In this document: positions 1-5,819 of the stretch, one piece after another
Layout: every line of letters starts with the position of its first letter
Position numbering within the stretch: position 1 is the stretch's first letter
Assembly: GCA_023426345.1 (NCBI GenBank)
Contig: JAFAAX010000129.1
Span: forward strand, 1-13,333
Direction of reading: 5' to 3'
Source of the DNA: Actinomycetes bacterium
GTDB taxonomy: Bacteria; Actinomycetota; Actinomycetes; Actinomycetales; Actinomycetaceae
Length of the DNA stretch: 13,333 nucleotides
Made by a program: the position numbers and the translations under genes
The notes under the pieces: model-generated
What the model saw: only the letters and a program-made list of their open reading frames with translations
What the model was told of the DNA's origin: nothing
Database searches by the model: none

Positions 1-1448
1 CTGCGGCCGTCGCGCTCGTTGGGGTCGGCGGGGCGGGGGGGGGCCGCCCCCCGGGGGGGGGGCGCGGGGGCTGTCGCCCCCTCGCCCGCGTCGTCGTAGT
101 CATGGGCGGGCAGGAACGCGGTCTCCAGCCAGCGCGTGGACACGGTGAAGCCGTCCCCGCCCTGGCCGGTGAAGGCGGGGTCGGTGAGGATGTCCCGGTA
201 GACGGGGACCGGAGTGGCCATCCCGACGAGCGACAGCTCGGCCAGCGCGCGACGCGATCGCGCGAGCGCCTGCTCGCGCGTCGCGCCCGTCACCACGATC
301 TTGGCGAGCATCGAGTCGAAGGCCGTCTGGACCTCGTCCCCTTCGGACAGGCCCGGCTCCAGGCGGATGCCGGGGCCGGTCGGCCAGTCGATGCGCGTCG
401 CGCGGCCCGCTGTCGGGATGAGGTCGTCGGCGGGATCCTCGCTGGTGATGCGGAATTCGAACGCGTGCCCCCGCGGGGCGGGCGCGGGGGAGAGCGGCTG
501 TCCCTGGGCGATGCGGATCTGCTCCTCGACCAGGTCGATCCCGGCGACCTCCTCCGAGACGGGGTGCTCGACCTGGAGACGGGGGTTGACCTCCAGGAAC
601 CACAGGTGCCCGTCGGGCTCGAGGAGGAACTCGCAGGTGCCGACGCCGACATAGCCGACGTGGTCGAAGAGGCGGCGCGACCAGTCGATGAGCCGCTCGT
701 CGACGCCGTCGGGCAGGAACGGGGCGGGCGCCTCCTCGATGAGCTTCTGGTTGCGGCGCTGGACCGAGCAGTCGCGGGTGGAGACGACGCGGAATGCCCC
801 CCGGGCGTCGCGGGCGCACTGGGTCTCGACGTGGCGCGCCACCTCGATGAAACGCTCGATGAAGTGCGCCCCCAGGGCCGCGTCGTCGCTGTGGCGGGCG
901 AAGAAGAGGTCGAGGTCGGCGGGGCCGGACAAGACGGTGATGCCGCGGCCGCCGCCGCCGTCGGCCCGTTTGAGGACCACGGGGTAGCCGTGCGCGGCGA
1001 TGAAGTCCTCGACCTCGGCGCGCGACGTCAGGGGATCCGAGACGCCGGGGACCGGCTGGACGCCCGCGGACTCGGCGACCCGGCGGGCGCTGATCTTGTC
1101 GCCGAGGGCCTCGATGACGTCGCCCGACGGGCCCAGCCAGGTGAGCCCCGCCTCCGCGACGGCGCGGGCGAAGTCCGCGTCCTCCGAGAGGAATCCGTAG
1201 CCGGGGTGGAGGGTGTCGGCGCCCGAGCGTCGGGCCACGTCGAGGATGCGGGCGGCGTTGCCGTAGGTCTCCTCGGTGGTGGTCCCTCCCAGGGCCCACG
1301 CCTCGGTGGCCGCGCGCACGAAGGGGGCGTCGATGTCCTGATCGGCGTAGACGGCGACCGTCGACAGCCCCAGGTCGGTGGCCGTGCGGATCACGCGCAG
1401 AGCGATCTCGGCGCGGTTGCTGATGAGGATCTTGGAGACGGTGCTCAA
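1..1448 (-). CDS. Acetyl/propionyl-CoA carboxylase alpha subunit, biotin carboxylase part (3' end beyond the window)
   Basis: This is the biotin-carboxylase subunit of an acyl-CoA carboxylase. It uses ATP and bicarbonate to carboxylate biotin, supplying malonyl- or methylmalonyl-CoA for lipid synthesis in the cytoplasm. The frame is open for 482 codons to the left edge. Visible marks are the N-terminal ISNRAEIALRVIR, HPGYGFLSE, the ATP-grasp glycine loop GGGGRG (residues 164-169), RDCSVQRRNQKLIEEAPAP, and the active-site strand EVNPRLQVEHP (286-296). I chose the TTG at 1446-1448 because the conserved N-terminus begins directly after it and GAGG lies 8 bases upstream; no better start is in frame. 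The last visible part is a proline-rich linker encoded by G/C homopolymers. In actinobacterial AccA3/PccA-type proteins such a linker precedes a biotin-carrier domain, which I expect off the edge. birA lies 59 bases upstream on the same strand, probably in one operon. The exact acyl-CoA substrate cannot be told from this subunit. Confidence 0.93.
   Translation of the reverse strand, partial: MSTVSKILISNRAEIALRVIRTATDLGLSTVAVYADQDIDAPFVRAATEAWALGGTTTEETYGNAARILDVARRSGADTLHPGYGFLSEDADFARAVAEAGLTWLGPSGDVIEALGDKISARRVAESAGVQPVPGVSDPLTSRAEVEDFIAAHGYPVVLKRADGGGGRGITVLSGPADLDLFFARHSDDAALGAHFIERFIEVARHVETQCARDARGAFRVVSTRDCSVQRRNQKLIEEAPAPFLPDGVDERLIDWSRRLFDHVGYVGVGTCEFLLEPDGHLWFLEVNPRLQVEHPVSEEVAGIDLVEEQIRIAQGQPLSPAPAPRGHAFEFRITSEDPADDLIPTAGRATRIDWPTGPGIRLEPGLSEGDEVQTAFDSMLAKIVVTGATREQALARSRRALAELSLVGMATPVPVYRDILTDPAFTGQGGDGFTVSTRWLETAFLPAHDYDDAGEGATAPAPPPRGAAPPRPADPNERDGR
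35..62. repeat. G9 / C6 / G10 homopolymer cluster in the carboxylase linker
   Basis: A run of nine G (35-43), a run of six C (47-52) and a run of ten G (53-62) lie almost back to back inside the coding frame of the carboxylase alpha subunit. On the coding strand they give mostly proline codons of the inter-domain linker. The frame stays open through the runs as given. Runs this long are prone to slippage in replication and to sequencing error. Confidence 0.8.
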
Positions 1449-1507
1449 TGAAGTGGCCTCGGTTCGTGGGGGACGGGGGAGCGGGCGGCGGGGACGGGGG
1501 CGGATGC

Positions 1508-2350
1508 TCAGGGGGAGGACACCATCTCGACGTCGCCGGCGGTGACGGTGCGCAGCGAGCCGTCCGGGAGCTCGACGGACAGCGATCCGTCGGGGAGCAG
1601 GGACCGGGCGGTGCCCGTGGCGGGGGGCGCGGATCCCGGATCGGAGGGTGAGCGGAGGAGGACCGGACAGCCCAGGGTGACGCAGTGCGCGGCGAGCTCA
1701 TCGAGGAGGCCGGCGGCCCGGGCGTCGCCGTCGTGGGCGACCAGGGCCTCGACCCGGCGCCGCAGTCCGAGCAGATAGGCGTCGAGCAGCCGGTCCGCGA
1801 CGGCGCGGGGATCGCGGGCCGCCTGCGCGTCGCCCTCCAGGGACAGCGCGGTGGCCACCGGCGTGGGGCGTTCGGCGTCCGTCATCGCGACGTTGGCGCC
1901 GACGCCGAGGACGAGCCGCATCCCGGCGTCGTCCTGGTCGACGACCTCTCCGAGGATCCCGACCAGCTTGCGGGCCCCGTCGACGACGACGTCGTTGGGC
2001 CACTTGACGCCGACCCGGTGGGGCGTGGCATCGAGCCGCGCGGCGACGGCCTCGCGCATGGAGAGGGCGGCGGACAGCAGCGCCCAGGCGACGGCGCCGC
2101 GCAGGCCGGGCGTCCCGGGCAGCAGGACCGCGGTGGAGGCCGTCAGGGACCGCCCGGGCAGGGACACCCAGGACCGCCCCAACCGTCCGCGTCCGGCGAG
2201 CTGGGCGTCGGCGACGAGGGTCGTGAGCGGGGGCGTGGGCACCCGGGGATCGCGGAGGAGGTCCACGAGGAGGTCGTTCGTCGACGAGGCGCGGTCCGCG
2301 CGGAGCAGCGGCGCTCCGACCACTGATACAAAGTCTGAAATAAACGGCAT
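1508..2350 (-). CDS. birA: Biotin--[acetyl-CoA-carboxylase] ligase (BirA, no DNA-binding domain)
   Basis: Biotin protein ligase makes biotinyl-5'-AMP and transfers biotin to the lysine of biotin-carrier domains. The 280-residue protein has the substrate-recognition start RADRASSTN (17-25), the biotinyl-AMP loop GRGRLGRSW (53-61), KWPND (116-120), the catalytic-region lysine K128 in ARKLVGIL, and a C-terminal SH3-like part (GTARSLLPDGSLSVEL). It begins directly with the catalytic domain, so it is a group I ligase without the N-terminal helix-turn-helix that lets E. coli BirA repress biotin genes; direct operator binding is therefore not expected. The ATG at 2350 has AAGGAG 8-9 bases upstream. 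The first ten or so codons are oddly AT-rich for this genome. Its substrate is probably encoded next to it, 59 bases downstream. The family call is firm. Confidence 0.96.
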   Translation of the reverse strand: MPFISDFVSVVGAPLLRADRASSTNDLLVDLLRDPRVPTPPLTTLVADAQLAGRGRLGRSWVSLPGRSLTASTAVLLPGTPGLRGAVAWALLSAALSMREAVAARLDATPHRVGVKWPNDVVVDGARKLVGILGEVVDQDDAGMRLVLGVGANVAMTDAERPTPVATALSLEGDAQAARDPRAVADRLLDAYLLGLRRRVEALVAHDGDARAAGLLDELAAHCVTLGCPVLLRSPSDPGSAPPATGTARSLLPDGSLSVELPDGSLRTVTAGDVEMVSSP

Positions 2351-2416
2351 GTCGTCTGCTCCTTCCCGGGGGGACGAGGGCGGAGGCCGGCCGTGCGGTC
2401 CGGCGCAATCAGTGGT
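2319..2416. repeat. 9-base inverted repeat bracketing the birA start, plus a repeated heptamer
   Basis: ACCACTGAT at 2319-2327 (codons 8-11 of birA) is the exact reverse complement of ATCAGTGGT at 2408-2416. Between the arms lie the birA Shine-Dalgarno site and start codon. In addition TCTGAAA occurs at 2334-2340 and again at 2423-2429, each next to one arm. In the birA mRNA the arms could pair over the ribosome-binding site. Both copies sit in AT-rich islands that contrast with the surrounding GC. Whether this is regulatory or chance is open. Confidence 0.4.
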
Positions 2417-2428
2417 TCATGATCTGAA
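2416..2428. promoter_or_regulatory. Possible operator: TTCA-N5-TGAA dyad
   Basis: TTCATGATCTGAA is a short dyad (four-base arms) in the AT-rich island between birA and ettA. It lies immediately downstream of the candidate birA -10 box, where a repressor would act. The dyad is short, and I cannot name a regulator that recognises it. Confidence 0.25.
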
Positions 2429-2439
2429 ACAACGTCTGG

Positions 2440-2445
2440 AGTATA
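2440..2445 (-). promoter_or_regulatory. Candidate -10 box for birA
   Basis: On the minus strand this hexamer reads TATACT, five of six matches to TATAAT, inside a short AT-rich island and about 90 bases upstream of the birA start. I see no convincing -35 at 16-18 bases, so this rests on the -10 alone. A start just below it would leave a leader of roughly 80 bases. Confidence 0.35.
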
Positions 2446-2591
2446 TGGCCGATCCCTCGCCGCAGCGCCACCCCGTCCATCGGGCGACTCCCTCCGGCGC
2501 CCTCGTCGAGGTCGGTTGCCCCGCGGTCCGCACGACCGCGCGCCCCCGGCCGCAGGAGGGCGGCGCGGATGTGACGTTCGTCAAGGACGCG

Positions 2592-2625
2592 CGGGGCCGG
2601 GCGTGTCGCCCGCCTCCCGGCCCCG
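2592..2625 (+). promoter_or_regulatory. GC hairpin in the region upstream of ettA (possible leader structure)
   Basis: CGGGGCCGGG (2592-2601) and CCCGGCCCCG (2616-2625) form a perfect 10-bp stem with a 14-base loop. A smaller hairpin, GGGCG-TGT-CGCCC (2599-2611), uses three of the same bases, so the two are mutually exclusive. There is no T-tract, so it is not a classical terminator. It lies about 100-135 bases before the ettA start. In the rest of 2351-2727 I see no supported gene. Confidence 0.35.
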
Positions 2626-2727
2626 GCGCGCGGGCGGAGGGCGGGAGCTCTCCACTACCATGGACGCGACATCGGGCGGGCCGGACAGCCGGGCCCGCCC
2701 ACCTGCGCGATCCGGGAATGGGGAGAC

Positions 2728-4410
2728 GTGGCGGAGTACATCTACCAAATGATCAAGGCCCGCAAGGCCCACGGCGACAAGGTGATCCTGGACGACGTCA
2801 GCATGTCGTTCCTGCCGGGCGCCAAGATCGGCATGGTCGGCCCCAACGGGGCCGGCAAGTCCTCGATCCTCAAGATCATGGCGGGCCTCGACCAGCCCAG
2901 CAACGGCGAGGCGCGCCTGACGCCCGGCTACTCGGTGGGCATCCTCGAGCAGGAGCCGACGCTGGACGACCGGCTCAGCGTCCTCGAGAACGTCCGGCTG
3001 GGCGCGAAGGACACGTTCGCGAAGCTCGACCGCTTCAACACGATCTCGGAGGAGATGGCCAACCCCGACGCGGACTTCGACGCGCTCATGGAGGAGATGG
3101 GGCGGCTTCAGACGGAGATCGACGCGCTGGGCGCCTGGGACATCGACTCCCAGCTGGACCAGGCGATGGACGCGCTGCGCTGCCCGCCCGCCGACCAGCC
3201 CGTCACGGAGCTGTCGGGCGGCGAGCGCCGCCGGGTTGCCCTGTGCCGCCTCCTCATCGAGGAGCCGGACCTGCTGCTCCTCGACGAGCCGACGAACCAC
3301 CTCGACGCCGAGTCCGTGGAATGGCTGGAGAAGCATCTCAGCTCCTACCCGGGCGCCGTCATCGCCGTCACGCACGACCGCTACTTCCTCGACCACGTCG
3401 CGGGGTGGATCGCCGAGGTCGACCGCGGCCACCTCTACCCCTACGAGGGCAATTACTCGACCTATCTGGAGACCAAGCAGAAGCGCCTCCAGGTCCAGGG
3501 GCAGAAGGACGCGAAGCTCCAGAAGCGCCTCAAGGACGAGCTCGAGTGGGTCCGCTCCAACGCGAAGGGCCGGCAGGCCAAGTCGAAGGCGCGTCTCGAG
3601 CGCTACGAGGAGATGGCCGCGGAGGCCGAGCGCACCCGCAAGCTCGACTTCGACGAGATCCAGATCCCGCCGGGGCCGCGCCTGGGCTCCGTCGTCATCG
3701 AGGCCGCCCATCTCGGCAAGGGGTTCGGCGGACGCCCCCTCATCGACGACCTGTCGTTCACCCTGCCGCGCAACGGGATCGTGGGCGTCATCGGGCCCAA
3801 CGGCGTGGGCAAGACGACGCTGTTCAAGATGATCGTCGGCCAGGAGGCCCCCGACGCGGGAGAGCTCGCGATCGGGGAGACGGTGAAGATCTCCTACGTC
3901 GACCAGAACCGCGCGGGCATCGACCCCGACAAGACGCTCTGGCAGGTCGTCTCCGATGGCCTGGACTTCATCCAGGTCGGCAACGTCGAGATGCCGTCGC
4001 GCGCCTACGTCTCCGCGTTCGGGTTCAAGGGCCCCGACCAGCAGAAGCCCTCGGGCGTCCTGTCGGGCGGGGAGCGCAACCGCCTCAACCTGGCCCTCAC
4101 CCTCAAGCAGGGCGGCAACGTGCTGCTCCTCGACGAGCCGACGAACGACCTCGACGTCGAGACGCTGGGATCCCTGGAGAACGCCCTGCTGGAGTTCCCC
4201 GGCTGCGCCGTGGTGACCTCGCACGACCGCTGGTTCCTCGACCGCGTCGCCACGCACATCCTGGCCTGGGAGGGCACGGAGCAGGATCCGGCGCGCTGGT
4301 TCTGGTTCGAGGGGAACTTCGAGTCCTACGAGAAGAACAAGGTCGAGCGCCTCGGCGCGGACGCCGCGCGTCCCCACCGGGTCACCCACCGCAAGCTCAC
4401 CCGGGGCTGA
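2728..4410 (+). CDS. ettA: Energy-dependent translational throttle protein EttA (ABC-F ATPase)
   Basis: EttA is a soluble ABC-F ATPase that binds the ribosomal E site and gates the first elongation step according to the ATP/ADP ratio. The 560-residue protein has two nucleotide-binding domains. The first has GPNGAGKS (38-45), LSGGE (162-166) and LLLLDEPTNHLD (182-193); the second has GPNGVGKT (356-363), LSGGE (445-449) and LLLDEPTNDLD (466-476). The insertion after the first Walker A (about residues 90-140) fits the EttA arm. The charged Lys/Arg/Glu-rich linker (about 245-320) fits the P-site tRNA-interacting motif. There are no membrane segments. The GTG at 2728 is chosen because the family's conserved N-terminus (AEYIYQM) follows it; GGGGAG is present but only two bases away, an unusually tight spacing. 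Length and both complete ATP sites point to EttA rather than an antibiotic-resistance ABC-F. It converges on tesB with only 16 bases between. Confidence 0.97.
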   Translation: MAEYIYQMIKARKAHGDKVILDDVSMSFLPGAKIGMVGPNGAGKSSILKIMAGLDQPSNGEARLTPGYSVGILEQEPTLDDRLSVLENVRLGAKDTFAKLDRFNTISEEMANPDADFDALMEEMGRLQTEIDALGAWDIDSQLDQAMDALRCPPADQPVTELSGGERRRVALCRLLIEEPDLLLLDEPTNHLDAESVEWLEKHLSSYPGAVIAVTHDRYFLDHVAGWIAEVDRGHLYPYEGNYSTYLETKQKRLQVQGQKDAKLQKRLKDELEWVRSNAKGRQAKSKARLERYEEMAAEAERTRKLDFDEIQIPPGPRLGSVVIEAAHLGKGFGGRPLIDDLSFTLPRNGIVGVIGPNGVGKTTLFKMIVGQEAPDAGELAIGETVKISYVDQNRAGIDPDKTLWQVVSDGLDFIQVGNVEMPSRAYVSAFGFKGPDQQKPSGVLSGGERNRLNLALTLKQGGNVLLLDEPTNDLDVETLGSLENALLEFPGCAVVTSHDRWFLDRVATHILAWEGTEQDPARWFWFEGNFESYEKNKVERLGADAARPHRVTHRKLTRG

Positions 4411-4426
4411 CCCTCCCGGCGGTCGA

Positions 4427-5368
4427 TCAGTAGACCATCGGGGAGTCGACGAAGCTCCAGTTCCCCGACCCCTCGCGCCCGTCCATGGGGATGCGGATCA
4501 TCGCCTGCTGGGAGGCCTCGGCGACCAGCTCGCCGTCCTCCGAGAACACCCGGCAGGAGGTGAGCGCGCGGCCCCCGCCCGCCTGGGAGCACGATCCGTC
4601 GTAGAGCAGCCACTCGTTGATGTCGAGGTCCCGGTGGAACCACATCGCGTGGTCCAGCGAGGCCGCCGACATCTCGGGCGTCATCCAGCACAGCCCGAGC
4701 TGGCGCAGCGCGGGCTCCATCATCACCTGGTCGATGGCGTAGGCGGCCAGCGCGCGGTGGACGGCCTGGAGCGCGCCGGCGGGGATACGGGCGCGCGGGC
4801 GCATCCACAGCTGCTGGCGGGGGGAGCGCTCGCGGTCCACGCGGGTGTAGACCTCGTGCTGGACGTGGCGGACGTCGAAGGCCGCCGTCTTGCCAAGGAA
4901 CCGGCCGGCGGGGTGGTCCATCGACCGGAACAGCTCCAGCGCCGAGGGCAGGTCGTCGGGGCGGGGGACGTCGGGCGGGCGGACGGCGAAGGACAGGCCG
5001 TGCTCGGCGCGCTGGAACGAGGCGAGCATCGAGAAGATCTCGCGGTCGTCCTGCCGGCAGGTCACCCGCCGGTCCGAGAACGACCGGCCGTCGCGCAGAC
5101 GCTCGGCCTGGAGCTGGAAGGGGGCATCCGGATCGCCGCCGCGCAGGAAGTAGGCGTGGAGCGAATGGGGCAGGCGCCCGGGGTCGGCGAGGGTGGCCTG
5201 GGCGGCGATGAGGGACTGGGCGATCACCTGGCCGCCGTAGACGCGGCGCACCTGGGGCAGAGAGAGGGCCTCGAAGAGATCCTCGCCGATCTCGCGCAGT
5301 CCCAGGACGCGCAGGACGGAGGCGACCGGCTCCTCGGAGATCACGGGGACGTCGATGGGGTGGGTCAT
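4427..5368 (-). CDS. tesB: Acyl-CoA thioesterase II (TesB family, double hotdog)
   Basis: TesB hydrolyses medium- to long-chain acyl-CoA to free fatty acid and CoA in the cytoplasm. The 313-residue protein shows two hotdog repeats, the usual layout and size of the family. The N-terminal repeat carries the helix start VYGGQVIAQSLIAA and SLHAYFLRGGD; the C-terminal repeat carries SLDHAMWFHRD and NEWLLYDG. By comparison with E. coli TesB (Asp204, Thr228, Gln278) the catalytic set is D239, S261 and Q287: the Thr position appears to be Ser here, which keeps the hydroxyl. The ATG at 5366-5368 starts the conserved region; the frame stays open upstream, but that extension has no family features and crosses the divergent promoter region. 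A clear Shine-Dalgarno is missing (only a G-run close to the ATG). Its physiological substrate is unknown, and the carboxylase nearby is only loose context. Confidence 0.94.
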   Translation of the reverse strand: MTHPIDVPVISEEPVASVLRVLGLREIGEDLFEALSLPQVRRVYGGQVIAQSLIAAQATLADPGRLPHSLHAYFLRGGDPDAPFQLQAERLRDGRSFSDRRVTCRQDDREIFSMLASFQRAEHGLSFAVRPPDVPRPDDLPSALELFRSMDHPAGRFLGKTAAFDVRHVQHEVYTRVDRERSPRQQLWMRPRARIPAGALQAVHRALAAYAIDQVMMEPALRQLGLCWMTPEMSAASLDHAMWFHRDLDINEWLLYDGSCSQAGGGRALTSCRVFSEDGELVAEASQQAMIRIPMDGREGSGNWSFVDSPMVY

Positions 5369-5416
5369 GCCCCCATTGTGTCCGCCCGCGGGCGCGGCGC
5401 GCGAGTCCGCCCGCTT

Positions 5417-5445
5417 TTGCGCGCGATCGGAGGGGTCCCTACCAT
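5417..5445 (+). promoter_or_regulatory. Sigma-70-type promoter for the IIB-like/malQ genes
   Basis: TTGCGC (5417-5422), a 17-base spacer and TACCAT (5440-5445) make a good vegetative promoter for a high-GC actinobacterium. Transcription would start near 5452, about 50 bases before the GTG of the IIB-like gene. The 131-base gap is divergent to tesB, so the two transcripts' control regions share this space. An 8-base palindrome, ACGATCGT, lies just downstream at 5460-5467. Confidence 0.55.
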
Positions 5446-5500
5446 GTGAGATGGCTCGCACGATCGTCCGGGTCTGGCCAGTGGGAAGGGGAGGGCTCCG

Positions 5501-5782
5501 GTGGATCCCGCAGCGTCGTTCGTCTGTGCCCTCGGCGGGGCGGACAACGTGGTGGGCCTCGACGCCTATCCGCCGCGAATCCGCCTCGAAGTGGGGGATC
5601 CCGCCCTGGTCGACGAGCCGCGGCTGCGCCGCCCGGGGGTGCTGGCGGTCGTCCGGAGCGGCGCGATCGTCCAGATCGTCCTGGGCCCCGGCGCCGCGCC
5701 GATCGCCCGGTCCCTGTCCGAGGCCCTCACCGTGTCCGAGCCCATGGGCGGGGCCGCCTCGGACGCATCGGCGTCCTCCTAG
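5501..5782 (+). CDS. PTS EIIB-like protein lacking the phosphorylated cysteine
   Basis: This 93-residue protein has the fold signature of glucose/N-acetylglucosamine-family PTS IIB: LGGADNV (11-17), RIRLEV (26-31), VDE (37-39), GVLAVVRSGAIVQIVLGP (46-63). It aligns without gaps to the canonical IIB at 8050-8280; I count about 30 identities over 76 positions. The canonical protein has ACITRIR with the active-site cysteine at residue 23; this one has AYPPRIR, so Tyr23 replaces the cysteine and two prolines follow it. The only cysteine, C9, is not equivalent. It should therefore not carry phosphate by the usual route. The reading frame is intact and the start is well supported: GTG at 5501 with GGAG seven bases upstream. 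A 17-residue Ser/Ala-rich tail follows the domain. It probably shares a transcript with malQ, 37 bases downstream. A regulatory or decoy role is inference; early decay of a duplicated IIB is the alternative. Confidence 0.82.
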   Translation: MDPAASFVCALGGADNVVGLDAYPPRIRLEVGDPALVDEPRLRRPGVLAVVRSGAIVQIVLGPGAAPIARSLSEALTVSEPMGGAASDASASS

Positions 5783-5819
5783 GATGGGCCCGGACGGCAT
5801 CGGGTCGAGGAGGGCACGG

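Noticed and set aside
100..1701. Long minus-strand open frame overlapping the carboxylase and birA in another frame
   Set aside because: Arg/Pro/Gly-rich translation with no family features. The TTG-started carboxylase in a different frame accounts for the conserved protein.
2416..2428. A BioQ-type biotin operator at the TTCA-N5-TGAA dyad
   Set aside because: As far as I recall, BioQ sites have TGAAC followed by its inverted partner with a three-base gap; here the half-sites face the other way with a five-base gap. Kept only as an unnamed dyad.
2445..2727. Small plus-strand reading frame starting at ATG 2445 in the birA-ettA gap
   Set aside because: GGAG lies only three bases before the ATG. 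The frame runs on out of phase through ettA, and the translation is Pro/Arg-rich with no family features.
2581..4389. 602-codon antisense frame over ettA
   Set aside because: Low-complexity Leu/Arg/Val/Glu translation, a mirror of GC-biased codons; ettA is unmistakable on the plus strand.
2728..4410. An antibiotic-resistance ABC-F protein
   Set aside because: Length, the conserved N-terminus AEYIYQM, an arm-length insertion after Walker A and a charged linker fit housekeeping EttA.
5355..5819. Upstream extension of malQ in frame
   Set aside because: It would cover the IIB-like gene in another frame. The ATG at 5820 has an excellent ribosome-binding site.
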